Positions 30,355 to 39,589 of a stretch of DNA of 64,000 bases are shown here, in pieces (within the stretch, counting starts at the first letter, position 1; each line of letters starts with the position of its first letter). Under the pieces are notes generated by a model, which worked only from the letters and a program-made list of their open reading frames with translations, was not told where the DNA came from and did not search any database. Position numbers and translations under genes: made by a program. Location: NCBI RefSeq assembly GCF_019279795.1, contig NC_056748.1:607699136-607763135 (forward strand), read 5' to 3'. This DNA comes from Protopterus annectens (lineage: Eukaryota; Chordata; Ceratodontiformes; Protopteridae).

Positions 30355-31430
30355 ACATGGTCACGAGCGGTGTCCCACAGGGCTCAGTCCTGGGCCCCCT
30401 CTTGTTCGGCATTTATTTTTCTGAAGTGCAGGCAAACATAGGGGGATTGTGGCTGACAAAATTTGCAGATGACTGCAAACTGGGCACCATAATTGACACT
30501 CCATCAGACACAGACATCCTCCAGAAAGGTCTCATAGAAATGGATAACTGGTGCCAGAGCCATGGCCTTAAGCTAAATGCCAAAAAATGTATAGTCATAC
30601 CCTTTGGGAAAAACAAGGTAACCCCTAATTACCACATAGGTGGTAATCCATTAAACACGGAAGAAGTTATCAGGGACCTGGGGACCCAAGTTGACAGTAA
30701 CCTCTCTTTTGACACTCACATTGCCAAAGTGGTTAGGAAGACCTTCTACATTGCCCACCTGATCATGAAGGGATTCACATCCAGATCAGGAGAGGTCATT
30801 GTACCCCTGTACTCTTCACTTATCAGACCAATGATTGAGTACAACGCCCCATTCGGAATGTACCTTACCCGACACCTGCAGCAGTTGGAAAGACCCCAAA
30901 AGTTCCTCACCAAAAGGATAAAGGGGCTCAAAAATATGTCAAACGATGCCCGACTGAAGAAACTCCAGCTCTATTCAGTCGCATACCATCTGCTCAGAGG
31001 TGATCTGTGCCTGACATACAAGGCCATGTCCAACCCGGAATTAATGGACATGCTCCACCTCAAAAAATCCAAATCCACCAGAGCCACGAGAGCAAGAGAC
31101 TTAAACCTCAACACAGATATAAATAGGACGTGCTGGAGGGACAGATTCATCACCCAGAGACTCCCTACACTATGGAACAGAATCCCAGTCCATGTGAGGC
31201 AGAGCCCCTCACGGACTCTGTTCAAGAGAAATCTTGACGAGTGGATGGGAGATTGTAGGTTTACCCCGGGAATCATCTCTGTATCACTGCTGGACAGAGA
31301 CACAGCAAACTAATGGGTATAGTATTCTCATCCTAAGGGGTGGTGAAAGCCACACACACTCTGGCTAGGCTTATAAATGCCCTAGGGCAGATAGCCTAGT
31401 ATGAACCTATGAACCTATGAACCTATGAAT
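30355..31430 (+). mobile_element. 5'-truncated CR1 LINE (CR1-D), youngest-looking copy
   Basis: Begins at the RT VTSGVPQGSVLGPLLF box and runs to the 3' end, with a 3' UTR ending GCCTAGTATGAACC and three TATGAACC repeats. Open reading is preserved over 957 nt. The tail of octamer repeats is characteristic of CR1-like elements, where such repeats mark the 3' terminus. It is followed within 30 bp by a V-SINE insertion. It has no endonuclease or ORF1 and so cannot move on its own. Confidence 0.9.
30357..31313 (+). CDS. CR1-D reverse transcriptase, C-terminal 318 codons
   Basis: The frame holds RT from motif B onward. Residues 4-17 read SGVPQGSVLGPLLF, 36-40 contain KFADD (catalytic aspartates), then WCQSHGLKLNAKKCIVIPFG (thumb start) and VIRDLGTQVDSNLSF. 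Next come VPLYSSLIRPMIEYNAPFGM and DINRTCWRDRFITQRLPTLW, and the end reads FTPGIISVSLLDRD. This matches CR1 ORF2 up to its natural C-terminus. No upstream palm (motif A) is present, so it is a fragment despite lacking stops. The Met is incidental. It has no host promoter and is unlikely to be translated. Confidence 0.88.
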   Translation: MVTSGVPQGSVLGPLLFGIYFSEVQANIGGLWLTKFADDCKLGTIIDTPSDTDILQKGLIEMDNWCQSHGLKLNAKKCIVIPFGKNKVTPNYHIGGNPLNTEEVIRDLGTQVDSNLSFDTHIAKVVRKTFYIAHLIMKGFTSRSGEVIVPLYSSLIRPMIEYNAPFGMYLTRHLQQLERPQKFLTKRIKGLKNMSNDARLKKLQLYSVAYHLLRGDLCLTYKAMSNPELMDMLHLKKSKSTRATRARDLNLNTDINRTCWRDRFITQRLPTLWNRIPVHVRQSPSRTLFKRNLDEWMGDCRFTPGIISVSLLDRDTAN

Positions 31431-31457
31431 TAAAAAAAATATGAATGAATAAAAAAA

Positions 31458-31645
31458 CTGTGGTGGTGGTGCTGCGGTAGCGTTGTCGCCTCACAGTACG
31501 ACGTCCTGTTCGATTCTCAGCTAGACCGTCTTCTGTGTGGAGACATGCGTGAATGGGCGTACCTTCGTTGAAGGTTGTGCATCAGAGCTGGCAACTCGGC
31601 ACATAAAAATCTACTGCCAATCATTAGCAGACCAAAAGACACAAC
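31458..31645 (+). mobile_element. V-SINE (HE1-like), 188 bp, with 17-bp TSD
   Basis: A tRNA-derived head with GGTAGCGTTGTCGCCTCACAG and TTCGATTCTC, a V-SINE central segment (TTCTGTGTGGAG) and ATCTACTGCCAATCATTAGC near the 3' end. It is flanked by a perfect 17-bp duplication ATGAATGAATAAAAAAA at 31,441-31,457 and 31,646-31,662. It is internally shortened compared with 34,812-35,097. It inserted just beyond the CR1-D tail. Confidence 0.88.
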
Positions 31646-31662
31646 ATGAATGAATAAAAAAA

Positions 31663-33590
31663 TTGCAACAGATTGTTAGTTTGTCTAGCCATTGTAGATG
31701 ACTTTTCTTCAAGCACTGACATCACCCAATAACATGAGATGTTAAGTCTACAGATTCCTAGTTCACCTCTCCGCTTTAGTACAAGTAGTATAATTGTACA
31801 TGTTGCTTTCCCTTACTTCAATAACACCAAGGATGAACCTAAGTATTGCACTTACAGGAAAGAATCAAGGCAGTATTCATTTGCTAAAGGTATTGTGGAT
31901 ACTTAAAATGTTTTACTGCAGAGTTTGAGGTGGTAGAATAACTCTGATTATAAACACCAATGAACATGCATAAGGAATCAGTAATGCACATAATCATGAT
32001 CTGGCTGGCAGTGGGTCTTAGATTTCAGCATGGCTGCTACTTAAGCAAAGTGGCAACAAATGGCATACTGAACAAATCATGAAGCACCTGATTATAAAGG
32101 GCACCTCTTTTTATGTGTAAGTCATGCTAAGTATATGACCCTTATCTACATCTAGGGTAGGACATCTAAAATTAACAAATTCCTAAAGAACTTAACTCTA
32201 GGGGTGCATAATGTATGAAGCATTTTAATGGAAGGTGCCAAAGCAGCGTACAGTTATTCTCCAAGTTATCAAAACTATATGCAGCGACAACATGCTGTAT
32301 AACCATGTCATAGTGGAGATTTGTACTTTTAGATGGCCTGGTATATAAAAAGACTTAAGCTAAATGTGTTCTGGAGATATAATGATTTAAAGCTTGATCT
32401 AGAAATAGTTGTAGAAAGTGTACAGATATGTGACAGTGCAGAAAGTGAAAAGTTCAGCAGATGTTTTTTCTGCTCCTGTAAAGCACTTATGTGGTAATCA
32501 CAGAGCTATCAAGAGAAGCAGTGTTCTAAGAACCGTACATTAGGTTCCTCTTTTAGTCATCTGGTCTTACTATCTTCCACAAAGGCAGAAAGGTTATTAC
32601 ATACTGTTTTCCTGTCTAAGTCATCTTTCCTGTTGCGATAACAGGGCAATAAAGAAAACTGTGGGGAAGAATCTTCCATTAATCCATAAAAGCTACAAAA
32701 GAACTGTTAATTCTAAAGTCCTCTGTACTGTTCAGAAATAAAATGATTCTCACATTTTAGCCATTCTGTGTGCATGAAGTACATTCTGCATTTCTTTCAC
32801 TGAATTCTTTTACTTCTTAGTAAGTGTCAAAAACAGATAGAAAAGCTAATATGTCATTCTAATTCCAATCATTGCTTTTGATACTGAAGACTAGACTGGA
32901 TTAACCTAATTTAATAAGGTACAACCTATTAGAAATATAAAAATGTTGCCACAAAAATTAGGAACATTGTTAAAAAGACTTCCTAAAGTGTCAGTAAATC
33001 TCAAAAAAGTAAATAACCGTGACCTGTAGAAAACATTTGATAATTAGAATACATGACAAAAAAAGCTAGAAAATATAAATTAAAGTATGTTTAACTTCAG
33101 AACTATTACTGGTCAGTTAGTTATAAACATATTTTTTCTTAGAATAATAAGCCATAGCTCCTTGAGAACAACAAAAAAGAAATAGATAAAGAACCATGCA
33201 GACTACCAAATCAATCTATACAGGAGCATGACTCATCAGGAAATTAGAGGTGGGTTTATCAAAGTTTGTCAGTTTGTCTACAGCAATTATTTTATCTTGA
33301 AAGAGAAATGATTCCTGCATTTTGCTTTAACTAACTGCTAATGAATTACAAAATAAAATAATAAAGTAATTGATTTTAGAGTCTGTATATCCATCAACTT
33401 ATTTTCTATGCAAGAAATATAGAGCAGTCGTATAAAAGTTTACATTCCTTTCTCTATATCCATACTGACTTTTATTAAAGGATTATATAATACTCAGTGG
33501 AAAAGAAGCTGCTATGTTATCTGCATTTTCATGTTGTAAAGAGTTTTAATGAATTCAAGCCAAATACGTCTAAACGCACAAATATCAAAT
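31663..33590. other. Unassigned AT-rich DNA
   Basis: About 1.9 kb with no recognisable coding frame, repeat family or RNA. It is the longest featureless stretch in the first half of the window. Confidence 0.45.
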
Positions 33591-33639
33591 AGCTAAACAC
33601 TGATCCTGGAAGAGCAAAGGCAAAACAAAATACTTAAGT

Positions 33640-33880
33640 TTTTTTTTTTTTTTGCATGGGGCAAGGCCCTTGCACCCCCTACATCCCATACTAATTATAA
33701 TTATATATACCAATGCCTAGATCACTCTACAGTTGTGAAAGGGCAAATTCCCTTATACCCATGGTTCAGAATCTCACCAATTTCTCACCGACTTAATGCA
33801 GCAGAAGTGAGCAAATGAGTTTCAATCAGTTCTGCCAGCATAAAAAAAAATGACATTATGACTGTTGGATTATACATATA
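33640..33880 (-). mobile_element. Diverged relative of the 'GGGTCTATGACA' MITE
   Basis: The minus strand shares the internal core of the MITEs at 25,876 and 33,943. Shared stretches are AATTTGCCCTTTC, ACTGTAG, TTGGTATATATAATTA, and a GGGGGTGCAAGGGCCTTGCCCC palindrome comparable to GGGGGGGCACAGCCCCC. Ends and TSD are not readable, so limits are approximate. Confidence 0.5.
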
Positions 33881-33887
33881 ATTTATT

Positions 33888-33896
<9 letters not shown>

Positions 33897-33938
<42 letters not shown>
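33897..33938. repeat. (AT)n microsatellite, left of a MITE
   Basis: Perfect dinucleotide run. A matching run lies on the other side of the MITE at 34,177-34,211. Confidence 0.97.
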
Positions 33939-33942
<4 letters not shown>

Positions 33943-34172
33943 GGGTCTATATGACATGGTCGACAGTTCATATGATCGACACTCATTTGGTTGACAGTTC
34001 ATTTGGTCAACAAGCAGATTTGCCCCCTTCCCCAATGTTGTGCAACCCTGGAGTTGATATATATAGTTAGGGGGGTGGGGAAGCCCCCAACCTAAAATGC
34101 TTGTCGATCAAATGAACTGTCGACCAAATAAACTGTCGATCATTTGAACTGTCGACCATGTCATATAGACCC
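33943..34172. mobile_element. MITE, family 'GGGTCTATGACA', 230 bp
   Basis: Inverted ends GGGTCTATATGACATGGTCG and an identical reverse complement at the right end, extending at least 38 bp. Internal repeats of GTCGA(C/T)...TCA(T/A)(A/T)TG occur. The core CCCTGGAGTTGATATATATA and a G/C palindrome (GGGGGGTGGGG...CCCCC) match the MITE at 25,876. Flanks ATATACAT and GTGTATAT agree at 5 of 8 bases, all differences being transitions. It sits inside a TA microsatellite. Confidence 0.85.

Positions 34173-34176
<4 letters not shown>

Positions 34177-34211
<35 letters not shown>
34177..34211. repeat. (AT)n microsatellite, right of the MITE
   Basis: Continues the dinucleotide tract interrupted by the MITE, then decays into CATA repeats. 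Confidence 0.95.
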
Positions 34212-34215
<4 letters not shown>

Positions 34216-34227
34216 CATACATACACA

Positions 34228-34435
34228 CATTTTTTTTTACCTATTTGTTGACCAGGTAGGCCCACTGGGCATATTTGCCTGGTTAAATGACTTGCTTAAC
34301 ATCACATACTTTGATATAGCAGGAAATGAAAATGGAAGAAATCAAACCCAGTACCCTGCGCACTGGAAGCAGCTCATTAACAGTTCATAGCTTAAGCCCT
34401 CTGTGCTAATTGCTAGATTGTCACATGACCAGGTC
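34228..34435 (-). mobile_element. CORE-SINE with L2-like tail
   Basis: The minus strand has head GGGCTTAAGCTATGAACTG, B-box-like GGGTTTGATTTC, core GTTAAGCAAGTCATTTAACC, then CCAGTGGGCCTACCTGGTCA and ACAAATAGGTAAAAAAAA. The tail GGTCAACAAAT matches the L2-type ends at 35,478, 40,708 and 46,778. Decayed. Confidence 0.72.
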
Positions 34436-34811
34436 ATTGAACTTCTGATTAATAAAACTAGATGTTGCCTAGTATAGCTAACCTGTAGCATAGTTCCCAT
34501 TGTAGTAAAGGACAGCTGAATAATTCTGTTTTATTTGCTGAACTATATTTAGCCCTATTTCCCAATGATTTATCCATGGCTATTACATGATGGGCAGTAG
34601 CATGGATTGTGGCTGAAAAGGACATTGTAGCCAGTCGATCTACCAGGTTAACTAATAAAAAGATGGACAAATAAATAATTTCCTACTGTCTAAAGCTACA
34701 GCTAGGTCTACCCTATGCCTAAACCGTGAAAATGCATGCTTAGTGTTTCCTGGTAATTTCCTGAGTCCCCAGAGTGCCCTGCTTTAACATTTATTACAGG
34801 CGCATCAGTGA

Positions 34812-35097
34812 TGTATGCCACGGTGGTATGGCAGTAGCGTTGTTACCTCACAGCAAGAGGTTCTCCCGTTCGATTCTCGGCGTGGCTTGGGAGTGCCTTC
34901 TGTGTGGAGTCTGCATGTCCTCCCCGCGGTTGGGTAACATTCAAAAGACATGTGTGCGTAAATGAGCGTGCCTTTGTTGAAGGTTGGGTGTCGAGCTGGC
35001 ACCTCGGCATTTTGTAAAAATCTACTGCCCATCATTAGCAGACCGGAATTCCGCTGTGGTGACCCCTTACTGGGAAAAAGCCGAAAGACAAACAACA
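34812..35097 (+). mobile_element. V-SINE (HE1-like), 286 bp, full length with TSD
   Basis: Head GGCAGTAGCGTTGTTACC with B box GTTCGATTC, conserved V-SINE centre CTTCTGTGTGGAGTCTGCAT, then ACTGCCCATCATTAGCAGAC and a 3' end GGGAAAAAGCCGAAAGAC followed by AAC repeats. The 3' end resembles the familiar teleost HE1/DANA terminus (AAGCCGAAAAG). A 16-bp TSD ACAGGYGCATCAGTGA flanks it (34,796-34,811 and 35,098-35,113; one mismatch). Confidence 0.88.
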
Positions 35098-35113
35098 ACA
35101 GGTGCATCAGTGA

Positions 35114-35477
35114 CCGACATGACTCAGCAGTCTTCACTTGCACTGTTTACTAACGCTATGTTGTCAGCATGTATGCGTTCTGTAGTAGCAGCAGCTACAG
35201 TACTGATTCCCTTCACAAAATGTCAGGCATTAGAGTGGAATCAGATGGCAGATGAATCCTGCTGCAGTGCAAATGTAGTCCCTCAATGCACATTAATACT
35301 TAACTTTTTCTTATAGAAGGTTATGAAAAGAAACTGGATATACGAACTCCAAAGGAATTGTTTCCTGTACTTTTACAATAACTGAAGCAAGGTGTTCAGA
35401 ATTAAGGCAACAAAAATCTCAGGAAAAACATGTATTTTGTAAATAAATGAATAATTCCATAAGCACACTTTCTCATA
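35114..35477. other. Unassigned DNA between V-SINE and L2-1
   Basis: About 360 bases with no recognised family. The 110-codon plus frame overlapping the V-SINE is an artefact. Confidence 0.4.
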
Positions 35478-35862
35478 ATTTTATTTATTTATTTATTTTA
35501 TATTTGTTGACCGAGCTAGTCTAGCTGGATACATATCCTTTTTCAGTAGAGACCCGGGGAGAAAAGCTCCAAGTATGATATGATTGCAACATATAATAGT
35601 TAGAATAAAAAAACAAGCTTAAAAATACATTTTGAAGCACAAAATGATTGTAAAGAGAGTATAAGCAATTTGAGTGATCAAAGTTACAAAGTCTTGGTAT
35701 AGGTTTTAAACATTAATTAAGCCATGAGTTATAAGGTACAATCAGCACAAGTTCATACAATATTTGACAAGAAAAGCAAATTGACATTCACTTAGTCAAA
35801 GAGGGAGAAGAGAGTAGGCTGGAAGATATAAATAGAGAAGAGTTAGCTTGTAATAGTTAGAA

Positions 35863-37023
35863 CTATGGTGGGGCAGTAGCCCAGGAGGTAGGGGAAAAAG
35901 GGGCAGAAAAAGGAGAATAAGAATATTTAGTCAGGCATTGAGCAGGGACATAGCCAATGTATTTTAGGTGATCTTTGAGGTGTTTCTTAAAGAGTGGAGT
36001 AGATGAAAGAGAGGTTAGCGTTGTAGGAAGGTTGTTCCAGATTCTGCCCACCACACTGGTAAAGAGTGAGTCCCCAGCTTTGTTATTAGATTTAATGTTG
36101 GCAATTAGTAACTTGCTAGCTGAGCATAGTGTTGTAAGATTTTTATATGGGGAGATCAGGTTAGAGAGTATAGGAGTATTAGTAGGGTGGTACAGAATTT
36201 TTTGTGTGATTACAAGTTGATTATATTGTAGTTGGTTTTGTAGTTCTAACCATTTGAGTTGCTTGAGTTTGAGACAGTGGTGGGTTCTATAGAGAGAGCC
36301 AGTAGCAAATCTGACTATATTATTATAGCTAGATTCAAGCTTAGTAAGATTGTGCTTGGATAGATTGGTATAAATGGCAGAAGCATAGAATAGGGTAGAA
36401 GTAAGATGAGCCTGGGCAATGGAAGTTCTAGCCAGTTGTGTAAGGAAGGGTTTGATTCTATACAGAGAGCCTAGTTTTTTATTGATAGTTTGAATAGTAT
36501 TATTGATCTGGTCATCAAAGCTGAGGTTGTGATCAATGGTTATACCCAGAAGGCGTGCAGTAGGATCAGGGCAGATACAAGTTCCATTATAGGAGTTAAT
36601 AGTGAAGTGGATCTGTGGCGATTTTTGAGTGGGAGTGAAGAGTAATAGTTTGGTTTTCTTGGGGTTGAGGAGGAGACATTGATCAGTAAACCATTTTTCT
36701 ACAGAATTAAATGCCATTTGAGTAAGGGTTTGGAGAGAGGATGAGGACTTGGCAGTACAGATTAGAGTAGAGTCATCAGCGTATTGTATGCAAGTGGCTT
36801 GTGGAACAATAGTGTAGAGATTGTTAATAAAGATAGAAAAAAGAAGAGGGCCTAGGATAGAGCCTTGAGGGACTCCAGTGTTCACAGGGAGGGGTGTGGA
36901 AAGATTGTTGTCCCAGAGTACTGCTTGATGTCTGTTATCTAGATAGGATTTAAACCAAAGAATAGCTTGTGGGTCAAGAGATTGGGCTTTTAGAGTACTG
37001 ATAAGTAAGCTATGGTTGACCAT
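35863..37023 (-). CDS. L2-1 reverse transcriptase, open segment of 386 codons
   Basis: Continuous RT from just after motif A. MVNHSLLISTLK is the end of motif A. TGVPQGSILGPLLFSIFINN (residues 49-68) is motif B. CIQYADDSTLI holds the catalytic YADD. LLNPKKTKLLLF follows, and LLGITIDHNLSF begins the thumb. The C-terminus (VVGRIWNNLPTTLTSLSSTP, then FKKHLKDHLK) is typical of L2. The Met is internal. The same frame continues upstream past one stop to the fingers at 37,293. L2 RT primes on nicked DNA using its own 3' tail. Confidence 0.88.
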   Translation of the reverse strand: MVNHSLLISTLKAQSLDPQAILWFKSYLDNRHQAVLWDNNLSTPLPVNTGVPQGSILGPLLFSIFINNLYTIVPQATCIQYADDSTLICTAKSSSSLQTLTQMAFNSVEKWFTDQCLLLNPKKTKLLLFTPTQKSPQIHFTINSYNGTCICPDPTARLLGITIDHNLSFDDQINNTIQTINKKLGSLYRIKPFLTQLARTSIAQAHLTSTLFYASAIYTNLSKHNLTKLESSYNNIVRFATGSLYRTHHCLKLKQLKWLELQNQLQYNQLVITQKILYHPTNTPILSNLISPYKNLTTLCSASKLLIANIKSNNKAGDSLFTSVVGRIWNNLPTTLTSLSSTPLFKKHLKDHLKYIGYVPAQCLTKYSYSPFSAPFSPTSWATAPP

Positions 37024-37077
37024 ATCAAAAGCTTTTGATAGGTCTATAAACAGAGCAGATGAGAGAGAGTTATTGTT

Positions 37078-37293
37078 TCAATTTCTGTTAATACAGTCTG
37101 TAAAGCTTAGTAGGGCAGTAGTGGTGCTATGAAAGGGTCTAAAGCCATGCTGACAGTTAGCAAGTAAGTTGTTATGGAGCAGGTGTTGGAGTAGTTGATG
37201 GTGGATACATCTTTCCATTATTTTGGCTAATGGAGAGAGGAGAGCAATTGGATGGTAGTTGGAAATGTCAGTGGATTTACCTCCTTTATGCAA
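37078..37293 (-). pseudogene. L2-1 reverse transcriptase, fingers segment
   Basis: A 71-codon segment in the same frame as the 386-codon RT part. It reads HKGGKSTDISNYHPIALLSP, LAKIMERCIHHQLLQHL, CQHGFRPFHSTTTALLSF, ending at a single stop. NYHPIALL (usually NYRPISLL) and HGFRPFHSTTTALL are the L2/CR1 fingers motifs. The segment shows that only one stop interrupts about 470 codons of RT. Confidence 0.85.
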
Positions 37294-37607
37294 AGGGATT
37301 ATATGGGATACTTTACATATGGAAGGGATGGTACCTTCTGTGATTGTTCTGTTTATAAGGATGGATATTGGATAAGCTAAGGGTTTGGCAGCTACTTGAA
37401 GGTATTCTGCAGGTTATCTGCAGAGGGAGTACAAGGTTTGAGTTTCTGAAGGAGTTTACAGATAAAGGAAGTTGGAACTGGTTGTAACTGTAAGAGGGGA
37501 ATAGAACTGTTTGTATTCTGTAAAGGAGAGGGGGTAGTGGGTGTTAGTGTTTTTGTTAAAGTTTGAATAGCTTCAGTGAAGTAGTTGTTAAAGGTATTGG
37601 CTATTTG

Positions 37608-38075
37608 CTAAGGACTATCATGGGGAATAGAGTTTGGGGCTGGAGTTCTAGCCTGCCCTGGTTTGAGAAGTTTATTAATGCCTGACCAAAACTTTTGAGG
37701 GTTGTTAGAGTGTGATTGTTGAAGTTTGGAATAATAATTTTTTTTGTCTAACAAAATGTCTTTTTTGGTAGCGTTTCTTAATTGCTTAAAGTATAAGTGG
37801 TCAGCAGTGTTCTTTGAGGCTCTCCATTTGGCCCATATTTTGTTCCGTAGGAACATTTTCTCTCTGGTTAGTTTTGTGAGCCAGGGGGCTATTTTAGTCC
37901 TTACACGGGAAGAGTGGATGGGTGCGTGGCTATTTAGGATTTGAAGGAATGAAGTGTTAAAGTAAGAGACGGCTTCGTCCAGTTTGAGTTGCTTTAGAGG
38001 TGACCAATTAAAGGCTTTTAGTTCGTTTTGAAAGTTTTCTGCTTGGAAGAATTTTTTTGAACGAAAGGTGACCAT
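37608..38075 (-). pseudogene. L2-1 endonuclease-RT linker segment, 155 codons
   Basis: Reads FNWSPLKQLKLDEAVSYFNT, HAPIHSSRVRTKIAPWLTKL and FWSGINKLLKPGQ. The AP(I/H)...PW(L/M)T signature and the FW..INKLL motif lie between the AP endonuclease and RT of L2/CR1 LINEs. It is in a different frame from the RT, so at least one frameshift lies between 37,608 and 37,293. Confidence 0.8.
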
Positions 38076-38119
38076 GTTGTAATTCTTAGAGCTGTGTTTC
38101 TTTTGTTTTATTATGAAGG

Positions 38120-38270
38120 TTAGTACATGATCACTGGGAGAGTTACAACTTTATAAGTATCTGGATGACTGTTTATAAGGATCCAATCAAGAATAGTTTC
38201 CTTTTTGCTAGGTTTATGGAATCTTGTGGGGGAGTTTATTATTTGTGTGAAGCCAAATAGGTTTATGTGG
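38120..38270 (-). pseudogene. L2-1 AP-endonuclease C-terminal piece
   Basis: Contains LNLFGFTQIINSPTRFHKPS and ETILDWILINS. The (F/L).Q.(V/I)..PTR......LDL(I/V) signature precedes the SDH box of AP-type LINE endonucleases. Homology ends at about 38,270-38,280, marking the 5' truncation of L2-1. Confidence 0.75.
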
Positions 38271-38329
38271 GTGAATAGTGAATAATAATGAATGAATAAT
38301 AATAATGAAATTAGTTTTGTGAAAACCTC

Positions 38330-39080
38330 ACTACTTATGCAAACACTGGTGTTATTTAACCAGTACTGCATGCTCTCTTTAGGAAAATCTTGATGGACAC
38401 ATACCAATTCAAATCTTGTGCTCTGCACACATTTAAAATGACCTTCCACTTATACTTTTATTTTGCTTGAAATTTTAATGAATTCTTGGAATTTATTCCT
38501 ATACTTGTTTTGGGGTTTAGCTTTCATAAGGCATCAGAAAATGTTTGTTCTTAATCATATAAAAGATTATTATCAAGTACACTGGAAAAATGGGAAACTT
38601 ATTTTATATGAGGAAGAGACCACAGCAACCCAAGAACTGTATATTCTCATACAGTAGTGTGTCCTATGCAGTATGTGGGACTCTGGAACAAGAGAAATAA
38701 CATTGCTCGAAAAAGGTAGTAGCCTTTATAGAATCAACCTGCCGCAAGGAGCTAATGTGCTTTATCACTGGGTATGCAATCAACAGCAGATCAATAGCCA
38801 GTGACAAGTGTGAATGTAGTACATTAGCTGACAATTCAACAGTCCAGGGGAAAAAGAAATGGATATATTTTTTCCTAAAAGTGGTACAAAATCAGGAAGG
38901 GACGTCACCACACACCACAGAAGTGTCACAGCATGCCGCACACAAAATTAGGAGTGCTCTGAGTCTAGTGGGCATTCAGGATTACTCACCTAGAAGCTGG
39001 GCATTAATCAGCAAAGTACATTAGAAAACTATTAAGTTTGTATAGGAATAGCAGAAAATTTGGACGCAAATACTTATCTT
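38330..39080. other. Unassigned DNA
   Basis: About 750 bases with short frames (for example 38,755-39,024, 89 codons) that show no known family. Confidence 0.4.
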
Positions 39081-39583
39081 CATACCTCCCGACCTTTTAG
39101 TGTCAAAAATAATGGTGTGGGGGGGGGCAAATACCCAAAATCTGGGGGTATATTTTCAGCAGTTTAACAGTTGGTGTAGAGGATTAAGTGTATGAGCTGT
39201 AGGTTCTATGCTACAGGGTTTGATTCCCTCATCCCTTATTTGCCTACTGTGTGGCCTTGAGCAAGTAACTTAACCAGACATTGCTCTTGGTTTGCCTCTG
39301 AAAAGGGATTGTGTGTCCTAGTTAATTAACAAAGTGGTTCCATTATTAGTTTAAATATTTCTCATAAACTTTGAAAGCTAATAGAATAACAAAACTTGTA
39401 TTAGCATGCATTTTCTGAAAGATATGAAGTCTGAAACTCAAATGTCATTATTTAGTGACTTCAGTCCAATCCTCAATGATTTGCCAGAAAACCACACATT
39501 TTATGATAAACAGGTGAAAAATATAAGGCACAAATCTGGATAATCTGGACAATCTACAAAATTCTGGACATTTGAGAGATATG
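39081..39583. mobile_element. hAT-type MITE interrupted by a CORE-SINE
   Basis: Ends CATACCTCCCGACC and, reverse-complemented, CATATCTCTCAAATGTCCAG resemble the 296-bp MITE at 19,287 (CATAGTTCTCAACC...). Shared interior: GCATTTTCTGAAAGATATGA against CATTTTCTGAAGCATATGAA, and GATTTGCCA. Without the SINE the element is about 320 bp. No clear TSD remains (CTTATCTT against CTACTGCT). Confidence 0.75.
39168..39347 (+). mobile_element. CORE-SINE inside a MITE, with 7-bp TSD
   Basis: A tRNA-like head with B-box-like GGGTTTGATTCCC, core GTGTGGCCTTGAGCAAGTAA and CTTAACCAGAC, and tail GTGTCCTAGTTAATTAACAAA (L2-like). It is flanked by AGTTTAA at 39,161-39,167 and 39,348-39,354. It is the same family as 14,737-14,892. 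Confidence 0.8.
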
Positions 39584-39589
39584 CTACTG

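Larger units (their letters stand above)
35478..38280 (-). mobile_element. L2-type LINE, 5'-truncated (L2-1)
   Basis: A minus-strand LINE of about 2.8 kb. The 3' end is a (TAAA)n-type tail (35,478-35,510) preceded by GGTCAACAAAT and GAGACCCGGGGAG in reverse, the usual L2 terminus. RT is well preserved. A linker frame lies at 38,075-37,608. The end of an AP endonuclease (INSPTRFHKPSKKETILDW) lies at about 38,260-38,160. The element stops near 38,280 at an ATG/AAT-rich stretch. At least two breaks in the coding path are seen: one in-frame stop at 37,078-37,080, and a frame change between 37,608 and 37,293. Confidence 0.88.

Noticed and set aside
30413-31303. Minus-strand frames of 60-110 codons over CR1-D
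   Set aside because: Antisense of the open CR1-D RT; no independent similarity.
35114-35320. 110-codon plus frame as a host gene
   Set aside because: Its first half translates the V-SINE.
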